Source: Mesocentrotus franciscanus
Lineage: Eukaryota; Echinodermata; Echinoidea; Camarodonta; Strongylocentrotidae
Direction: 5' to 3'
Assembly: GCA_037976565.1 (NCBI GenBank)
Contig: CP137672.1
Coordinates: 25,307,140 to 25,371,139 of the forward strand
Length of the DNA stretch: 64,000 bases
Made by a program: the position numbers and the translations under genes. Below the pieces are notes generated by a model that was not told the origin of the DNA, ran no database searches, and saw only the letters and a list, made by a program, of their open reading frames with translations. This document shows, piece after piece, positions 21,851 through 35,200 of this stretch. Within the stretch, counting starts at the first letter, position 1. Each line of letters starts with the position of its first letter.

Positions 21851-22677
21851 AAGCACCATTTTTTAAATGTATTACTGCTTTACACGCTTTCAACATTAAA
21901 ATAGGGGTATCAAAGAAGTATCTATGGGGCAACAAATCCACCCCCCCCCCATGAAATGAAATTAAAGTGAATAATTACATGTGATGTATGCAGAAAGAAA
22001 AATTAACTGTCCACATGTCTCATCACACATATCTGGATGTTGATCCAGGGCAGTACATACAAAATAATATCTGAAAGATCATAGTAAAATGTGTTACAAA
22101 TATGAACACGGATGAGCTTGGTAATGCGAAATGCTCATTTGTGTCTCTTATGCAGATTACATAATTTTATGCAACTTCACAAGACCCTTTGACTATACAA
22201 TTTATCTTGAGTTTGGGTAATGATGTACAATAATTGGTCACAGAACCAAACTTAGACTGAATGTATAAATAATTGATACCTATCATACCTACCAAATGAT
22301 TTTGTAAGAAAATAGTTAATAACTAAGTAATGAACTATGAAGAAATTGTGCTGGTAATCTAGCTTGACCAACGTGCATAACACATAGTCCCATCTGTGCA
22401 AATGTGAGTTGTTCTTTAACGTGAAAGTGATTTTCCATGAACTATTGGTATAATTTTGATGGTTTTAAACAACCCATCAGGCTATTCAGAATTGCTCTAA
22501 GTCAGTTTCTATCAAAATGGAAAACTATTACCAGAACTCAAGGTTACCTTTAACTTGTAGACATAGTGCTGGTGTAAGGCAGTAGTACAATAATGTGATT
22601 TCAAAGGCAGTACTGAAACCCTGGTGTCCATGCAAAATGAAAAACAGAGTTTAGAAAGAAAATAGTTGAAAAGACAT

Positions 22678-22969
22678 TTTATTCCTAAATTTTGTGATAA
22701 TTGTTTCCATTGAACAATCTACATGTAATTCCACTTTCCTACAAAATTCTCACTTTGCAGAAAAATAGAGCATGGTTTTTATACACATACATTTTCAATA
22801 AATAATCTATATTAATATGACTATTTCACTATTCCATATTGATATAATGCAAGCAAGCTGCTAACAATGTTCTATTCATAGCGTCCCCCTTGCGGCTATT
22901 CTATGCCAATTTTATGTCACTTTGACATCGTGCCTACTCATAATTTTTTCATGAGTCCTCTTTCGACAA
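22678..22969 (-). other. Probable 3'UTR of the Ctr gene
   Basis: A minus-strand AATAAA lies at 22683-22678, about 290 nt past the stop codon. This is the first poly(A) signal I find and gives a short 3'UTR. Use of later signals is possible. Confidence 0.45.
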
Positions 22970-23222
22970 TCAATGATTGTAAAAGGTTTGAGGGCGAACG
23001 TTCTCCAGGCGTCGTCTGCGAATCCTCATGTTGAGGGCGGCGCTTTCCGTCCTTGCCGCGGCCGTCAGGAGATCGGCCGAGAAGAGGAAATAACCTAGAA
23101 AGGCGCCCCCTACGATGGCGACGAGAAACCAGGCGTTGTACGTCATGACGATTAGCATAAGAAGATAGGCCAAGCCGAATCGGAGCGTGTGGTTTATTGA
23201 TTGAACACAGTGATATAGAAAC
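22970..23222 (-). CDS. SLC31: Ctr exon 4: TM2, TM3 and C-terminus
   Basis: The acceptor is CTGTCCAG. One base completes R278, then the frame reads FLYHCVQSINHTLRFGLAYL and on through LMLIVMTYNAW to GGAFLGYFLF. MTYN and GxxxG-YFLF are Ctr hallmarks. The tail is basic (RIRRRR) and ends QTFYNH-stop. This exon is GC-rich compared with its surroundings. Confidence 0.95.
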
Positions 23223-26200
23223 CTGGACAGAAAATGTGGGACAAACAAGAAAAAGAAAAAGGAAAAGACATATATGAGTCAACATGTTGATGATACATCA
23301 TTCGTATATTGGTAAAGGGTGATTTCGTGCAATGTGTCCGATACGACATATGACATTTGTCAATTAATTTCACCTTAACAATGAAATTCATTTGATACGA
23401 CCATGTACTAATGGTTATTCCTAATATCACTAACATTATCAAATGGTCATATCAAAAGGTTTTTTTATTCTTGGATAAAAGGAAAAAAAGATGTACATCT
23501 ATGTTTTATAACGCACTGCACAGAATTGCCCTAAAACTAGTCATTCTAGAAAGGAATCACACATATATTCATACATATAATAGTTACAATGTTATTGAAA
23601 TTTGCTATTTCAGGGAAACTTATTTATTAATTGAAAATGAAAAGTCACAAATTTAAAGAAAAAGATTCTGAAACAGATCTCTCAAAAATAAGAGATACAA
23701 TGGTATAAAATGGATGATAAAAGGCTCTTAATTATTAAAGTGAAAGACAGATATCAAAGAATACGGTCTGCATTTAAAAGACATAGATTCAAAGGCACAA
23801 CAATTTGAAAGAATGACCACAGTTGAAGTCAAAGGAACTGTGCACAGATTGAACCATGATAATCTGGTATAATATTCTGTTTTAACTTCAGATTAAAATG
23901 AATATAACTAGGATATCAAAAAGGTAAATGTTGAAATAAGACTTGACTTTTGAATAAGACTTGCACAAACCTCACACAAGGGTTTACAGAGTGAAACTAA
24001 TGGTACCACCAATGGTAAAGCCATGAACCACAAATAAAAGTGCCACAGCTCTATTTCTAATTGTTCATCTTGACCAAAACATTGTTCCTTGACACGATAT
24101 ATTTCATTTTGAAATTCACAAAGAAAAGCTTTGCTTTGTCAAAAAACTAAAAAGATACAATCATCTGTTGAAAGCCAGAAAGGCATTAAATCTGTTAAAG
24201 TATATGAGTTCCAGCCCATCTGGATCTCGACAGACGATATCACAATTTTGGTTGTTTTAACCGCTTACAACGCTGATAACTTGAACCATTTTTACCTATA
24301 GCATTTTAGTCCTCCTTTTGAATGATTCCCAATATATCCCTTCTTGTTTCTTTGAAGCGAGTTCCATCTATTTGGATCCATATCAATAGAAAGATTTCTT
24401 TCATGTCTCGACTCCCTGGACTGCGACCTTCCACGGTCGCTCGGTAACGTCCTTACATCCGCACTCAAGTCCGAAAGTACTGTTGTATTCTGGGTAGCAT
24501 TAGCATCAAGAAAAACATCCTCTTCCCCGTCCTCTAGCGCTAAATGGCTCGGACTGGTGTTGGTCTCTAACAAACTTGCGTTGCGTTGTTGCTGACGTTG
24601 GACCTGCGCGGCCACACTGCTGTCGAGGTTGCGTTGCCTTTCGTGGTGCGCGTCCAAGAGCTCCATGTAGTCCGCCGATTGATGGAACACATGACCGTTG
24701 TGGTAAAGATAGGCGGGTCGCTTGGATTGGCCGTCGGGCATCCTGTCGTGTTTTCTATCCTTGCGTTGGCGCATCTCGCGCATGACTAGCTGCGCTTCAA
24801 GTTTGGCGTAATAGCTTGCTTTCTGATGGAGGATTCGACTCAAACGTCCCATTCCTTGCCATACGAAGGACAGGATTGTCGCCCCGACAATGACAATGAT
24901 GAAATCTGCAGAATGAAAAGATAAAGGCCATGTGAATTATATTTTAGGATTTTCTGTCCTAACAAGTTTATGCATTGAACACAAGTACTATAATTTCAAC
25001 TCAAAACAAAAACTAGTTGTTACAGGCTCTCAAAGAAAAACATCAAAACTTTAAAGGTTAATCATGGTCCTGGCTATAGGAAACACAGAAGTGTAGCCTC
25101 AATAACAATGATAAAAAAACTGCACAATGAAATAGATGAATTTATTACAGAATTTTCTTCTTCTAACTTCATGTGTGAAACAGAAATTCTGTAGTGTCAA
25201 CTGTCAACAAAAAGATACAAACACAAGCTCAGGAAAGTATTAGACATTTGAAAGTAGATCAGGGTTGGTTTTCAATAAAAATATCAGAAACTTTTAATTA
25301 TGAAGTATTTGATGGACTGCTGGTAACTGAAATTGTGCTTCTTAAAATGATATTCTTTTGAGCAAATTTATTCCTTTATTCCAAAAGTCATTCAATATTG
25401 ATTTATATTTATACACTATATTACATTTTTTACTTTTAATTCAGTTCCATGTGCACGGATTCACCCCTTAACCATCACATAATGAGCTCCTAAACCTGAT
25501 TCAGTATTTGATTGTGTTAATTCATCCCATTAACCACTATTTGACCTCTAAGAATAACATTTTTATGAGCCTTTTTTATACACTGTATTTTGAATATACA
25601 CTGTACACAATAAAAGAAGACAAATAATCTCTGTGTACCCACTCACGATTACATTTCCAATATGTCACTTCAGATTCATGTTCAATCTGCCTTTAAAACT
25701 ACAAAAGATGACAAATTACACATAAGGGCATTTGAGTCTCATACACATAAAAGAGCCAGTAAAACACATACACTTTATTAAATGTATGGGTCTATATTTC
25801 TACTCATTCAGTTGAGCCCGCCCTAGGTCTAAAATCATGTTTAACAAAAGTAAAACTTAGTCCAAAGACTAACTTCCTTTGTTAAACCCAATTTTGAGCA
25901 ATACTAGCCTAAATCCAGCATATGGGTTTAAATTTTAGTAGAATAAGGATCATAGGGTATGAGAAAAATGGGATGAATGTTACTGGCTGATGAATGAAGG
26001 CTACAGCATGTTGAAAAAACAGGAAAGAGGAAGATTTAGTTTGTCAGGTCATGGCCAATTTAGTCTCATACCCCATTAACTTTTTTGTTTAACGTGTCCA
26101 GACAACAACACTTCCTACAAAGTTTCTTTCTGAATCATTTTCAAGTTCCAATGGTATCCACCGGTAATCCCAATGAGCTTCAAGACTAGTCAAAATACAC

Positions 26201-29200
26201 CTACAAGTCGTTTAAACGCATGTTATTATTAGAAAAAATTATGTGAGTCATAATCACTTCGAGCCTTTGCAGAAGTTTCTTGTCATGAAGATCGCTCTCA
26301 TTTTTGAAGCTGTAGAGTATTACATTATAGATGGAACATGGACTGCAGGGGTAACAAGACCACATAGATCTACATGTACCTCCCAACTTTCCACAGAAAA
26401 AAATTGGAATCCCTCAAGACAATGTTAGGTAAACAGTATATTTTGTATGCTTTTACACCAAAGTTTTCAGAAAGAGAGGGTAATCTAGGGTTTATAACAT
26501 TAGTCTGAAGGCCAGAGATGAGGAATCATTCCTCCAAATAGCATGGATTTTACTTGCAAATAGCAATGGTGGCAGCTAGAATATGCAACAGGCCATTTTC
26601 ATAATGCAATCAAATTTAATGTGCAAATCTTTGTTAAGTGCAATACAAATTATATCATTCACCTGTTACAAATAATTGTATCTCCATGGTCAGGTATGAC
26701 AAAATTATGGCTTACCCTACCTAACAACACATTATATATGCAATTTGCATTCTGAATATTGAAATGCAATTATTTGTAAGTAACAGGTGAATAAAATAAT
26801 TTGTATTGAGGCACTTCACAAAGAAGTTTGTGTAGGCATTAAATTTGTTTACATTACAAAAACGGTCCATTGATTCAGGTCTGTGCATGTATGGAGAGAG
26901 GAAATGGTAGAAAATGTCTAACACATGAGAGGAAAGATATCACCGTGAAGGCCGGGTTAACTTCACATTAAAAAACCTAATGTACTTCATTTGATCAAAA
27001 AACCTAATGTACTTAAATTGATCGATCCATCAATTCTGTAATTTCATTCTTCAGAAAATGTGGTCTTTTAGAGAGAGAGAGAGGGAAAAAAATTGCAAGG
27101 ATATTTAATTATTTGTTCAGAAAATGTACGTGGTCTTTTTTAGAGAAAGGGAAAAGAAGCCAAGGATATTACTTTTTGTGACACAACCTCTCATCCATGA
27201 AGTCACAGAATGCTCTCTTAACCCATGTAGTGAACATGTAGAAGGAAATTGATCATTGTATTCTGGGCCCGTTGCATAAAGCTTACCATTGATGGTAACT
27301 TTGCCATCAATGGCAACTACCATGGTAACAAGGCTCAACAGCCAATCAAAATCAAGGTTTTCATGGTAGTTACCATTCATGGCAAAGTTACCATCAATGG
27401 TAAGTTTTATGCAACGGGCCCCTGGACAGTATTACTTTTGTTAGGGAGCCTTGGGTAGGACTAACACTATACAGGTATTGTATATACTTTCCAAGATTAG
27501 AACTAGGACTACTAGATGTACCTGGGCCCCTGTTTTATAAAACTTGTTATCAATAACAAATGCTAAAATTTCTATGGCAAATTTGCTCTCAGCCAATCAA
27601 ATGCCACAATTTCAGTAGCTTATAACAGTTATTGTACTTGTTATTGATAACAAGTGTTATGAAACAGGGCCCTTGACTGCCCCCCCCCTTTCCTATCACC
27701 TGATAACTACCCTCTAAACTGATTATTGACATGTACACTAAAGGGGTAGTTATAACTTACACAGAGGGAAAGTAATTGTCAGGAGGATCGAGGGAGGTAG
27801 TTTTTAAGACACAAGATGGATTTAATATCAAAAGATGGAGGTGGATTTTTTTTATCATTATTTTATTGATAGTGTAGTTGTCTAGGAGTGAGGATATATT
27901 ACAGCCTACATGTACTTACCACTATCAGAATGTTCAGTGAGGTCTTTTTTTTTTGGTTGAAATATCATAATATTTGCTTTCTAATAAACAAACACAATTA
28001 TTTGGGTTGGATATTCCAAATCTATTTGGAAAATCACAGTATTGTGAGTATGTAGGCCACCATCACTCCCCTCGAAATTTATCATTTGTCATTTAACCAC
28101 ACTGTACAGTCTGGTCATAAAAAATTTTGCTACACTCATCCAACTTGACAAGCTCAATGAGAAGGCTTGCCTTATTATTGAAATCACAAACCACCTCCAC
28201 TTCATTAAACTTCACTCAAACCAAAGATGCTGAATTACAAGAGAAAATTCATGAACCGGTTAATAATCCCCAGGGGCTGTATTTTTTCAAAAAGCTCTCA
28301 GAAATGATTACAAATGTTTGTATACTTGGGACTAACCCCCCTCCGGCACCCAAACAAACTCCTGCCAAATCTATTCAGGTCTGCTTTCAGAGGAGTGCTT
28401 GGACTAGCTCCCTCGCTTGGACTGCAGCAGCGATGATAGAATAGTGTAGAGCTTACAGGTGTCAGAGCATCCAACATTACACAGGTGACTTGTCCTTTAA
28501 AGGGAAGGGAATAATCAATGAAAACATATTTTGTCCTCTATATTTGGGGTTCTACGCTGGTATACATGTACATGATTGTGCCATCATGCCTGCCAAACTT
28601 TCACAGAAAGAATTAGATATCTCTCCAGACAGAATTAGGATTACAGTCTATTTGTAGGCTATAATTTCTACATAAAAGTTTTCAGAAATAGTGAAAAATC
28701 TAGGTTTCATATCTTAATAACATTAGTTTGAAATCCAAAAACTACAGATTATTCCTCAAAAATGGGACTGATTGGCAGCTACATGTAAATGTACGTAATA
28801 TGGTAAAATCAAAATATTCTACTAGGCATCAAAAAGTTGGGGGACATCCAAATATAAGTTGATTCCTGTTGATGTGCAGGGCTGCATACAACTCATATTT
28901 TGTTATTAAAACATCTAAATGTATTTCATAGATTTTTAAATATTAAAAAAAAAAAAAAATTCCGACCTTTTAAGCTCCAACCCCCCCCCCAAAAAAAGAT
29001 CCAGATCTCATTCATCTTGTGACATCATTTGTCAATCATTAGTGAGCTAACAAGAGACAGTGGTATGTATCTTCACCAGAGCTGAACACCTGTTTACAAT
29101 AGACCATACAATACCAACAAAGGAGTTGCTATGTCAGACGTGCTGTAGCATCACCAGGAAAAGAAAGGTAATGTGGAGGTATTGTATGAAAGAATGCAAT

Positions 29201-32200
29201 TCTTTTGTGAGCATGTGCTGAGCTGGGGAAAGTTACATACCACTGTCTCTTGTTAGCTCACTAATGATTGACAGATGATGTCACAAGATGAATGAGATCT
29301 GGAGCATTTTTTTGGGGGGGGGGTTGGAGCTTAGAAGGTCTGAGAAATTTATTTACAAAAATATTTAAAAATCTATGAAATATATTTACATGTAGATGAG
29401 TTGTATACAGCCCTGCACATCAACAGGAATCGAATTATATTTGGATGTCCCCCGACCTTTAAAGGGCCAAATATCAGCAATAATTCATTTGCTCTGTATG
29501 TTTGGTATACTGTGCTGGTATACCATATCAAAATATCAGCTTCAAATATACTTCTGTAAATGAATATTGCAAGTTTTGATAAGTCTAAATGAAGGTAAAA
29601 CTTGTAATCATGCAAATACGTTTTTTCTATCTTCTGAAGGGAGTTTAATAGGCCTTTCTTCCTCTTACATATTCACCTCATTCCCTTATGCTCTCAAAAA
29701 TTTGAATGATGAATATACAGGGTAGCTCTTTTTTTTGGAGGGGGGGGGGAGGGGGGCAAGGGGTGGTGTTTTTACCTTCTAATTATAAATTATAACAAAT
29801 CTTTATTTTTTCTTGGTGACTGGTTGCCTTTAAAAATTGTGCTTGACCGAGCTAAGACTCCAAGTTTAGGTGGGATGAACGAACCCTTACAGGGGTCAGA
29901 GGTCATGCATTCCGCACAGCATGGTGGGGAGATTTGTCAACACTGGGATAGAAATATGCCTCGGGATCTTCCCATAATAGCGTTGTCCAGGGCAGCTTTA
30001 TTTGAGACATTTCTACACTGTATAGGAGAGACTGTATATACAGCCATGTTCAACCCTGATGGCAATGTAATTTCATATTTTGAAGGGGCTTTAATATATT
30101 TTCAAATGAAGATTCAAAATTCAAATGTTAGAATTATCGATACGATGTAGCTATGCCAGAAAATCTTGAAACAACACTATGGCTATTTTACTTTGAAAAA
30201 ACTCAATAAATGAAAATAAATAAATAAATAAAATTTTAAAATATGAAATAATACGAATTTTAAAGAAAATTTGTGATGATTGTCCATATGATGTACATGT
30301 AGCTATCTAAAAATATTTTCCAAAAGCATGAAACAACACCATGAATATTTCAAAGCAAATAAATAAATAACTAGAATGAAAGTAATAAGAATAAATGCAA
30401 AAAAAAGAAAAAGAAAATAAGTAGATAGATTTACAAACCTATGATTGGATCCCCGGTCCATCTCTCTACAATCAGATGTTTGACTTCAGTTGCCAGAAAG
30501 AAATAACTCTGCAAAAGATGAAATGAAACAAAAAGGAATAAAATAAACCAACATATTTTGAAATCCATATTTCTCTACAATCAACATAGATCATGACAAA
30601 TTATAAACGTATACAGAATCACATTAAAGTAATAAATTTGATACTATAAAGTTCTAAACAGAGAAATTACAGGCCCAAAGTACAATGCAGTTTAAATACA
30701 AAGCAAATGAATGATCATTAAATCTATTCTTCTCCAATATAATGGGTTATTTGTTCAAAATATTTTTTTCTAAGACTCATCTAGCCTTTCTGAGCATCAA
30801 CATTTCAAAAACTGAAATTAAAGCCATGAACTAACATGGCAAATGACAGTGAACTAAAGGCATGAATTACCAATTATTTTCACTGGTGTCTTGGTTAAAA
30901 ACTGATTGATAGTATTAACTTGATATTCATTTGCAAAACAAAAACAAAACCAAGACAAATTATAACAACAAAACAAAAGACAAAAAAAAGAAGATATTAA
31001 TAACTTTAAAATATAATAAAACCAAAATTGGCAATGTGATAAAGCTTATGTTATGAATAAGAGATTTACATTCACTTATTGTGCATACTGATAACCAGCA
31101 TACAAAAGTGGATGTGGAAATAATCCTGCCCAGTAGTTTCCACCTTTCCTTTATAATATGCATGTATGTATGTATGTGTTTTTGTATGAATGAATGATTG
31201 ATTTCACTACCCTCATTTCTCATATTCAAGGTATAAATAATAAAGAATGATGGCTAAATACAGACAAATGCATTCATGTGAAGTAAAAATTGTGAGCAAG
31301 GTTATTCATCCAGGACTTGAAGATTTATATGTACATGTATGTGTTTTTTGTATGAATTAATGATCTCATATTCAGGATATGAATAACAAAGAATGACGGC
31401 CAAATACAGAGAAATGCATTTATGTAAAGTAAAAAAATTGTGAACAAAAATTAATTCATCCAGGACTTGAAGATTTTAATACATGTTCGTTTTGTTGTAT
31501 GAATGAATGATCAATCATTTTCACTACCCTCATTTCTCATATTCAGGATATTAATAATAGAGAATGATGGCTAAATACAGACATAAGCATTCATGCGAAG
31601 ACAAACAAATTGTGAACAAGGTTATTCATCCAGGCCTTGATGATTTTGCTAACACCTGTGTGGATGCCTTTGTGGAATGAAATCATACTCTTTCCAAAAT
31701 CCATTTATGAAAGTAATTTTACACTGTCCATAAAAAAGAAGAAGCTGAGAATGAGTGTATGTTTCCAGCACATTGATTGCTAAATAGGCCTATTTTCGCA
31801 TACAGTACGAGAAAGTGTGACATTAGAATCGTGGTTCACATTGATCCAGATTCTGTCCGTTTTAAAACAATTTGTTATGCTTCAATCATGGTGCTCCTCC
31901 CTTTATACACAACATGCATTCCACAAGGGTTGCGCAACCCCGAAAATACACCGGTCAAAATTTGTATTAGGTGATTGGGCGCGCAACACAGAAATAGTCC
32001 AGGCAGTGGACTACGTACTACATGTACATAGCATTGACTTTCTTAAAATCTCATTTCTATGGACCCTTCATGTGCACAGAAAATAACTGCAATTACTGCA
32101 TTGATGAGATTTATTTTGCTTAAAAACAAACAAACAAAAAAAAAATATTCAGAGATTCTGATCCAAATTCAATCTTACTAATTGTGGAATCAATTTTTTT

Positions 32201-35200
32201 TCGTCTATTTTTCTATTTATTAAAAAAATTATATTAATGAGTTCTATTTTTTGAATTGCAATCAGAATCTCACAAATTAATGAGATTTTTTGTTTTGTTT
32301 TACACATTGAGATTCTGACTATAATTGAAGAAAAAAAAAATCAATTTTGTTTAATCTCATTAATTGCTTTGTATTGAACAATCCAGGTGTAAATATGCTT
32401 TATTCAAAAATTAATCACACATACAAAAAAAATTATCACAAGCGCGACAGCATTTACAAATACATGTAGTATGTACATACATGTACCAGTGACTTTCATG
32501 AATACAAAGGATAATACTTAGTTTCCATGGGGATTAGCATAGAGCATTAGAAAATTACAGTACAAGTCATGATGTACATTGTATCTCTTCTGAATTTTGC
32601 AAAAGAATATAAAAACATTGTTTAATCAATGTAGATGTTACAATTCAGTAAAAAAAGAAAAAGAAACAGTGAAGCAGTGAGCAATTTAGTTCTGGAAGGT
32701 TTGAATAGATCTGTGAAAAAAGACCCAAACGAACTCTGGTAAAAAGATAGAAATACATATTTCTGGATGAAAATATTACATTGAGAGCAGAAAATTCAAA
32801 AGAAGTCACTACTAGTAATTACACTGAGATACATGTACATGTACATGTGCATACAAATAGTACATGTACATTTAGTGTACAGTAGGTATACATGTACAAT
32901 TGTAAAGTGTTGAAAAGTAGATACACGTATTAAAAGAAGTTGCTTTAAAGGTAAAGACCAGTTTTGGAAACGCCCCTCTCTCAAAAAAATTAAATGGAAG
33001 CTCTCATTACCAATCATGTGAAAGAATATGTTTTGACTAATACATGTACGTGATGATACAAATTTTGCCGGGAAAGTCGGAAACCACCTACTAATTGATA
33101 TATTTGGTAAATTATTATATCTATTGGGACCAAATAGATATCGCGACGTGGTCGCGTAGTCCCATATACATCTTTCTGTGTACAGTGCTTGTAACTTTAC
33201 CAAGACTGGGCCAAATTTCTTATCATTTTGATGATTCCAGAACCTTGCAGTACATACCAATACTTATATGCTAGATGATCAACCTTTTCTGATCGATTCC
33301 ACAACGTTTCTTTCACAATGCAATCGCATGACCAGAACTGGTCTTGCTCTTTAATACAAAGTGCAGAACAAAAGATCATTAGTTTCTTTACAAGCGGATT
33401 ATTTGCTCTAATACAAAGTACACATACAGTGTATGGTAAACAATGGGGTCATTAGTCTTTACATACTGTGCCTTTGTTAGCCACCATTTCCTTCACATTG
33501 TGAATGAAAACTTAAACAATAGCTTATGAGTAGTACAGTGTACACTAATGTTGCTGCTAAGGAAGCTCAATATTCAGACTTCAGTAAAAACCTTCTACCA
33601 GCCTATATTGTACATACAGGTATTTTAAAACCATATAAGATATGGATGTTCAATCCATGAATTTTCTATGAATTTTCTGTCTGGTTCTGGATTATTGCAA
33701 TTCAAGCGCTCAACACTCCTAGTGGAGTACAACAAAAAGGGTTGGGTGTGCGCATGAAATGATAACAATTCTTTTGATAATGCTTTTGCTTCTGTTCAGT
33801 CATCCCAGCCTTCAGCTTAATACCTTTCCACTCCTCTCTGATCTTTTTGGATAATAATATACATGTATGTTCTTCCATCATTTCATTTAGCATGAGCATT
33901 CAAATAGCAACATTATAATTTCACGTTTGTGAATTAACATTGATAATCTATGATTCATGTACAATGCGTTTTTTGTAATGTTTAATTTTATTTACCAGGT
34001 AGACACTTCATTTGTTTGAAGGTGATGGATTCATGGAAATGTTATTGAAAATAAAAATTAAATGAATAATGAACAAGCAGATGAAAGTGTAATAATATCC
34101 TTGTCATCTTATGTGCTTATCACAGAGAAGAGTGTTTTTGGAAAAACATACATATACTGCAAAATTCTCTTTTATAAAGTCTCTATTGGGATTACAGTTC
34201 CCCACATAAATTAAACATAATGGTGTACCCGGTAGGTGCTATTTCATTTCTACAATCAAAACCGCAACCTTTATCTTTTAACATGTATGGTAGTTAAGAA
34301 AGTAATGAACCATAGAGCAAGATCATATTTATACATGTATATAATTTCTTGGTTTGTTGGTCCTTTTATATTTCTATTCATTTATCACTTAGCATCGAGA
34401 ATGAACCTATTAATAATTCAAATGTTTTATGAAATATGAAGCCAATCTAGTCACATTTGGAAAGACATTTTGTGATTGACAATCGTTCAGATTCACTGAT
34501 CTGGAAAATTGTGTGGTTGAGAATTGATATATCATCTGTACAGTATGGAGCCATACAAGCATTTAGGTACATGAAGTTGTCTGCATGTGAAATGACTTGA
34601 GTTTTAAACGCCCTTCTGGCTCCAATAACGGAAGACGATATCAAGCTTAGAAGATATGATCTTCATTTTTCTCATTTCAACAGCTGCAATAGGTGGGTAA
34701 GATGTATGGTTAGACACAGCTCTTAAATTTAATTCTGTATGATGCAATTTTTTTACTGCATAAAATGATACTAGTAGGAATATATCATTTAGCTAGACAA
34801 TCATTTAGCTAGACAGGCATTACATGCATCATACTTGTAATAAAAGATATTGAATAACTATTGTGGGAAAGTAGTAAAATACTACATGTACATGTACAGT
34901 GTGTATGTAGGAGATATGTAGGAGATATTGAGCAGGAGAAATATATGTAAATCTTTTCATCACAGTATAGGTCAAACATGTTTTTTTCATTTGCCTTTTT
35001 TCTCCTTTAGTTTAATTTAAATTAAAAAGTGTTATATACCGGTAAATCTATGAGATTTTTTCTCTTTCTGTTGGCTATCTGTAATCAGTATATAATTGTA
35101 CATGTATGCCCCATTTGACCCAATGCACTCTTTTGCTTGAACACAATGTTATGTTTTTGTTTCCAAAGAGATTTCCTGAAGATTTTTCCTGTCAGGACCC

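Larger units (their letters stand above)
17440..22677. other. Intergenic space between convergent genes
   Basis: No coding exon was recognised. Contents are a purine-rich stretch (17530-17680), GA tracts (18621-18665, 19075-19130), a TIR element (19183-19710), a duplicated block around 21118 and 21555, and a GGGCCC-ended MITE (21181-21328). The exact transcript ends of the two genes are unknown and could reach into it. Confidence 0.5.
24906..30438 (-). other. Ctr intron 2
   Basis: A 5.5 kb intron. It contains a pair of dispersed related segments (26345-26560 and 28565-28780), small tandem duplications (26973-27020, 27050-27180), two adjacent GGGCCC-ended foldback MITEs (27265-27421 and 27524-27672) and a 621-bp foldback (28836-29456). 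I see no exon between 24906 and 30438. Confidence 0.6.

Noticed and set aside
24576..24789. Two plus-strand frames of about 68 codons
   Set aside because: They are antisense shadows of the GC-rich Ctr exon 3, whose minus-strand frame is longer and fits a known family.
28127..28444. 105-codon plus-strand frame
   Set aside because: No similarity, no splice or start context of note, and it lies on the opposite strand within Ctr intron 2.
32796..33260. 154-codon minus-strand frame
   Set aside because: It lies mostly within a non-autonomous TIR element (32946-33354), has AT-rich codons and resembles no known protein.
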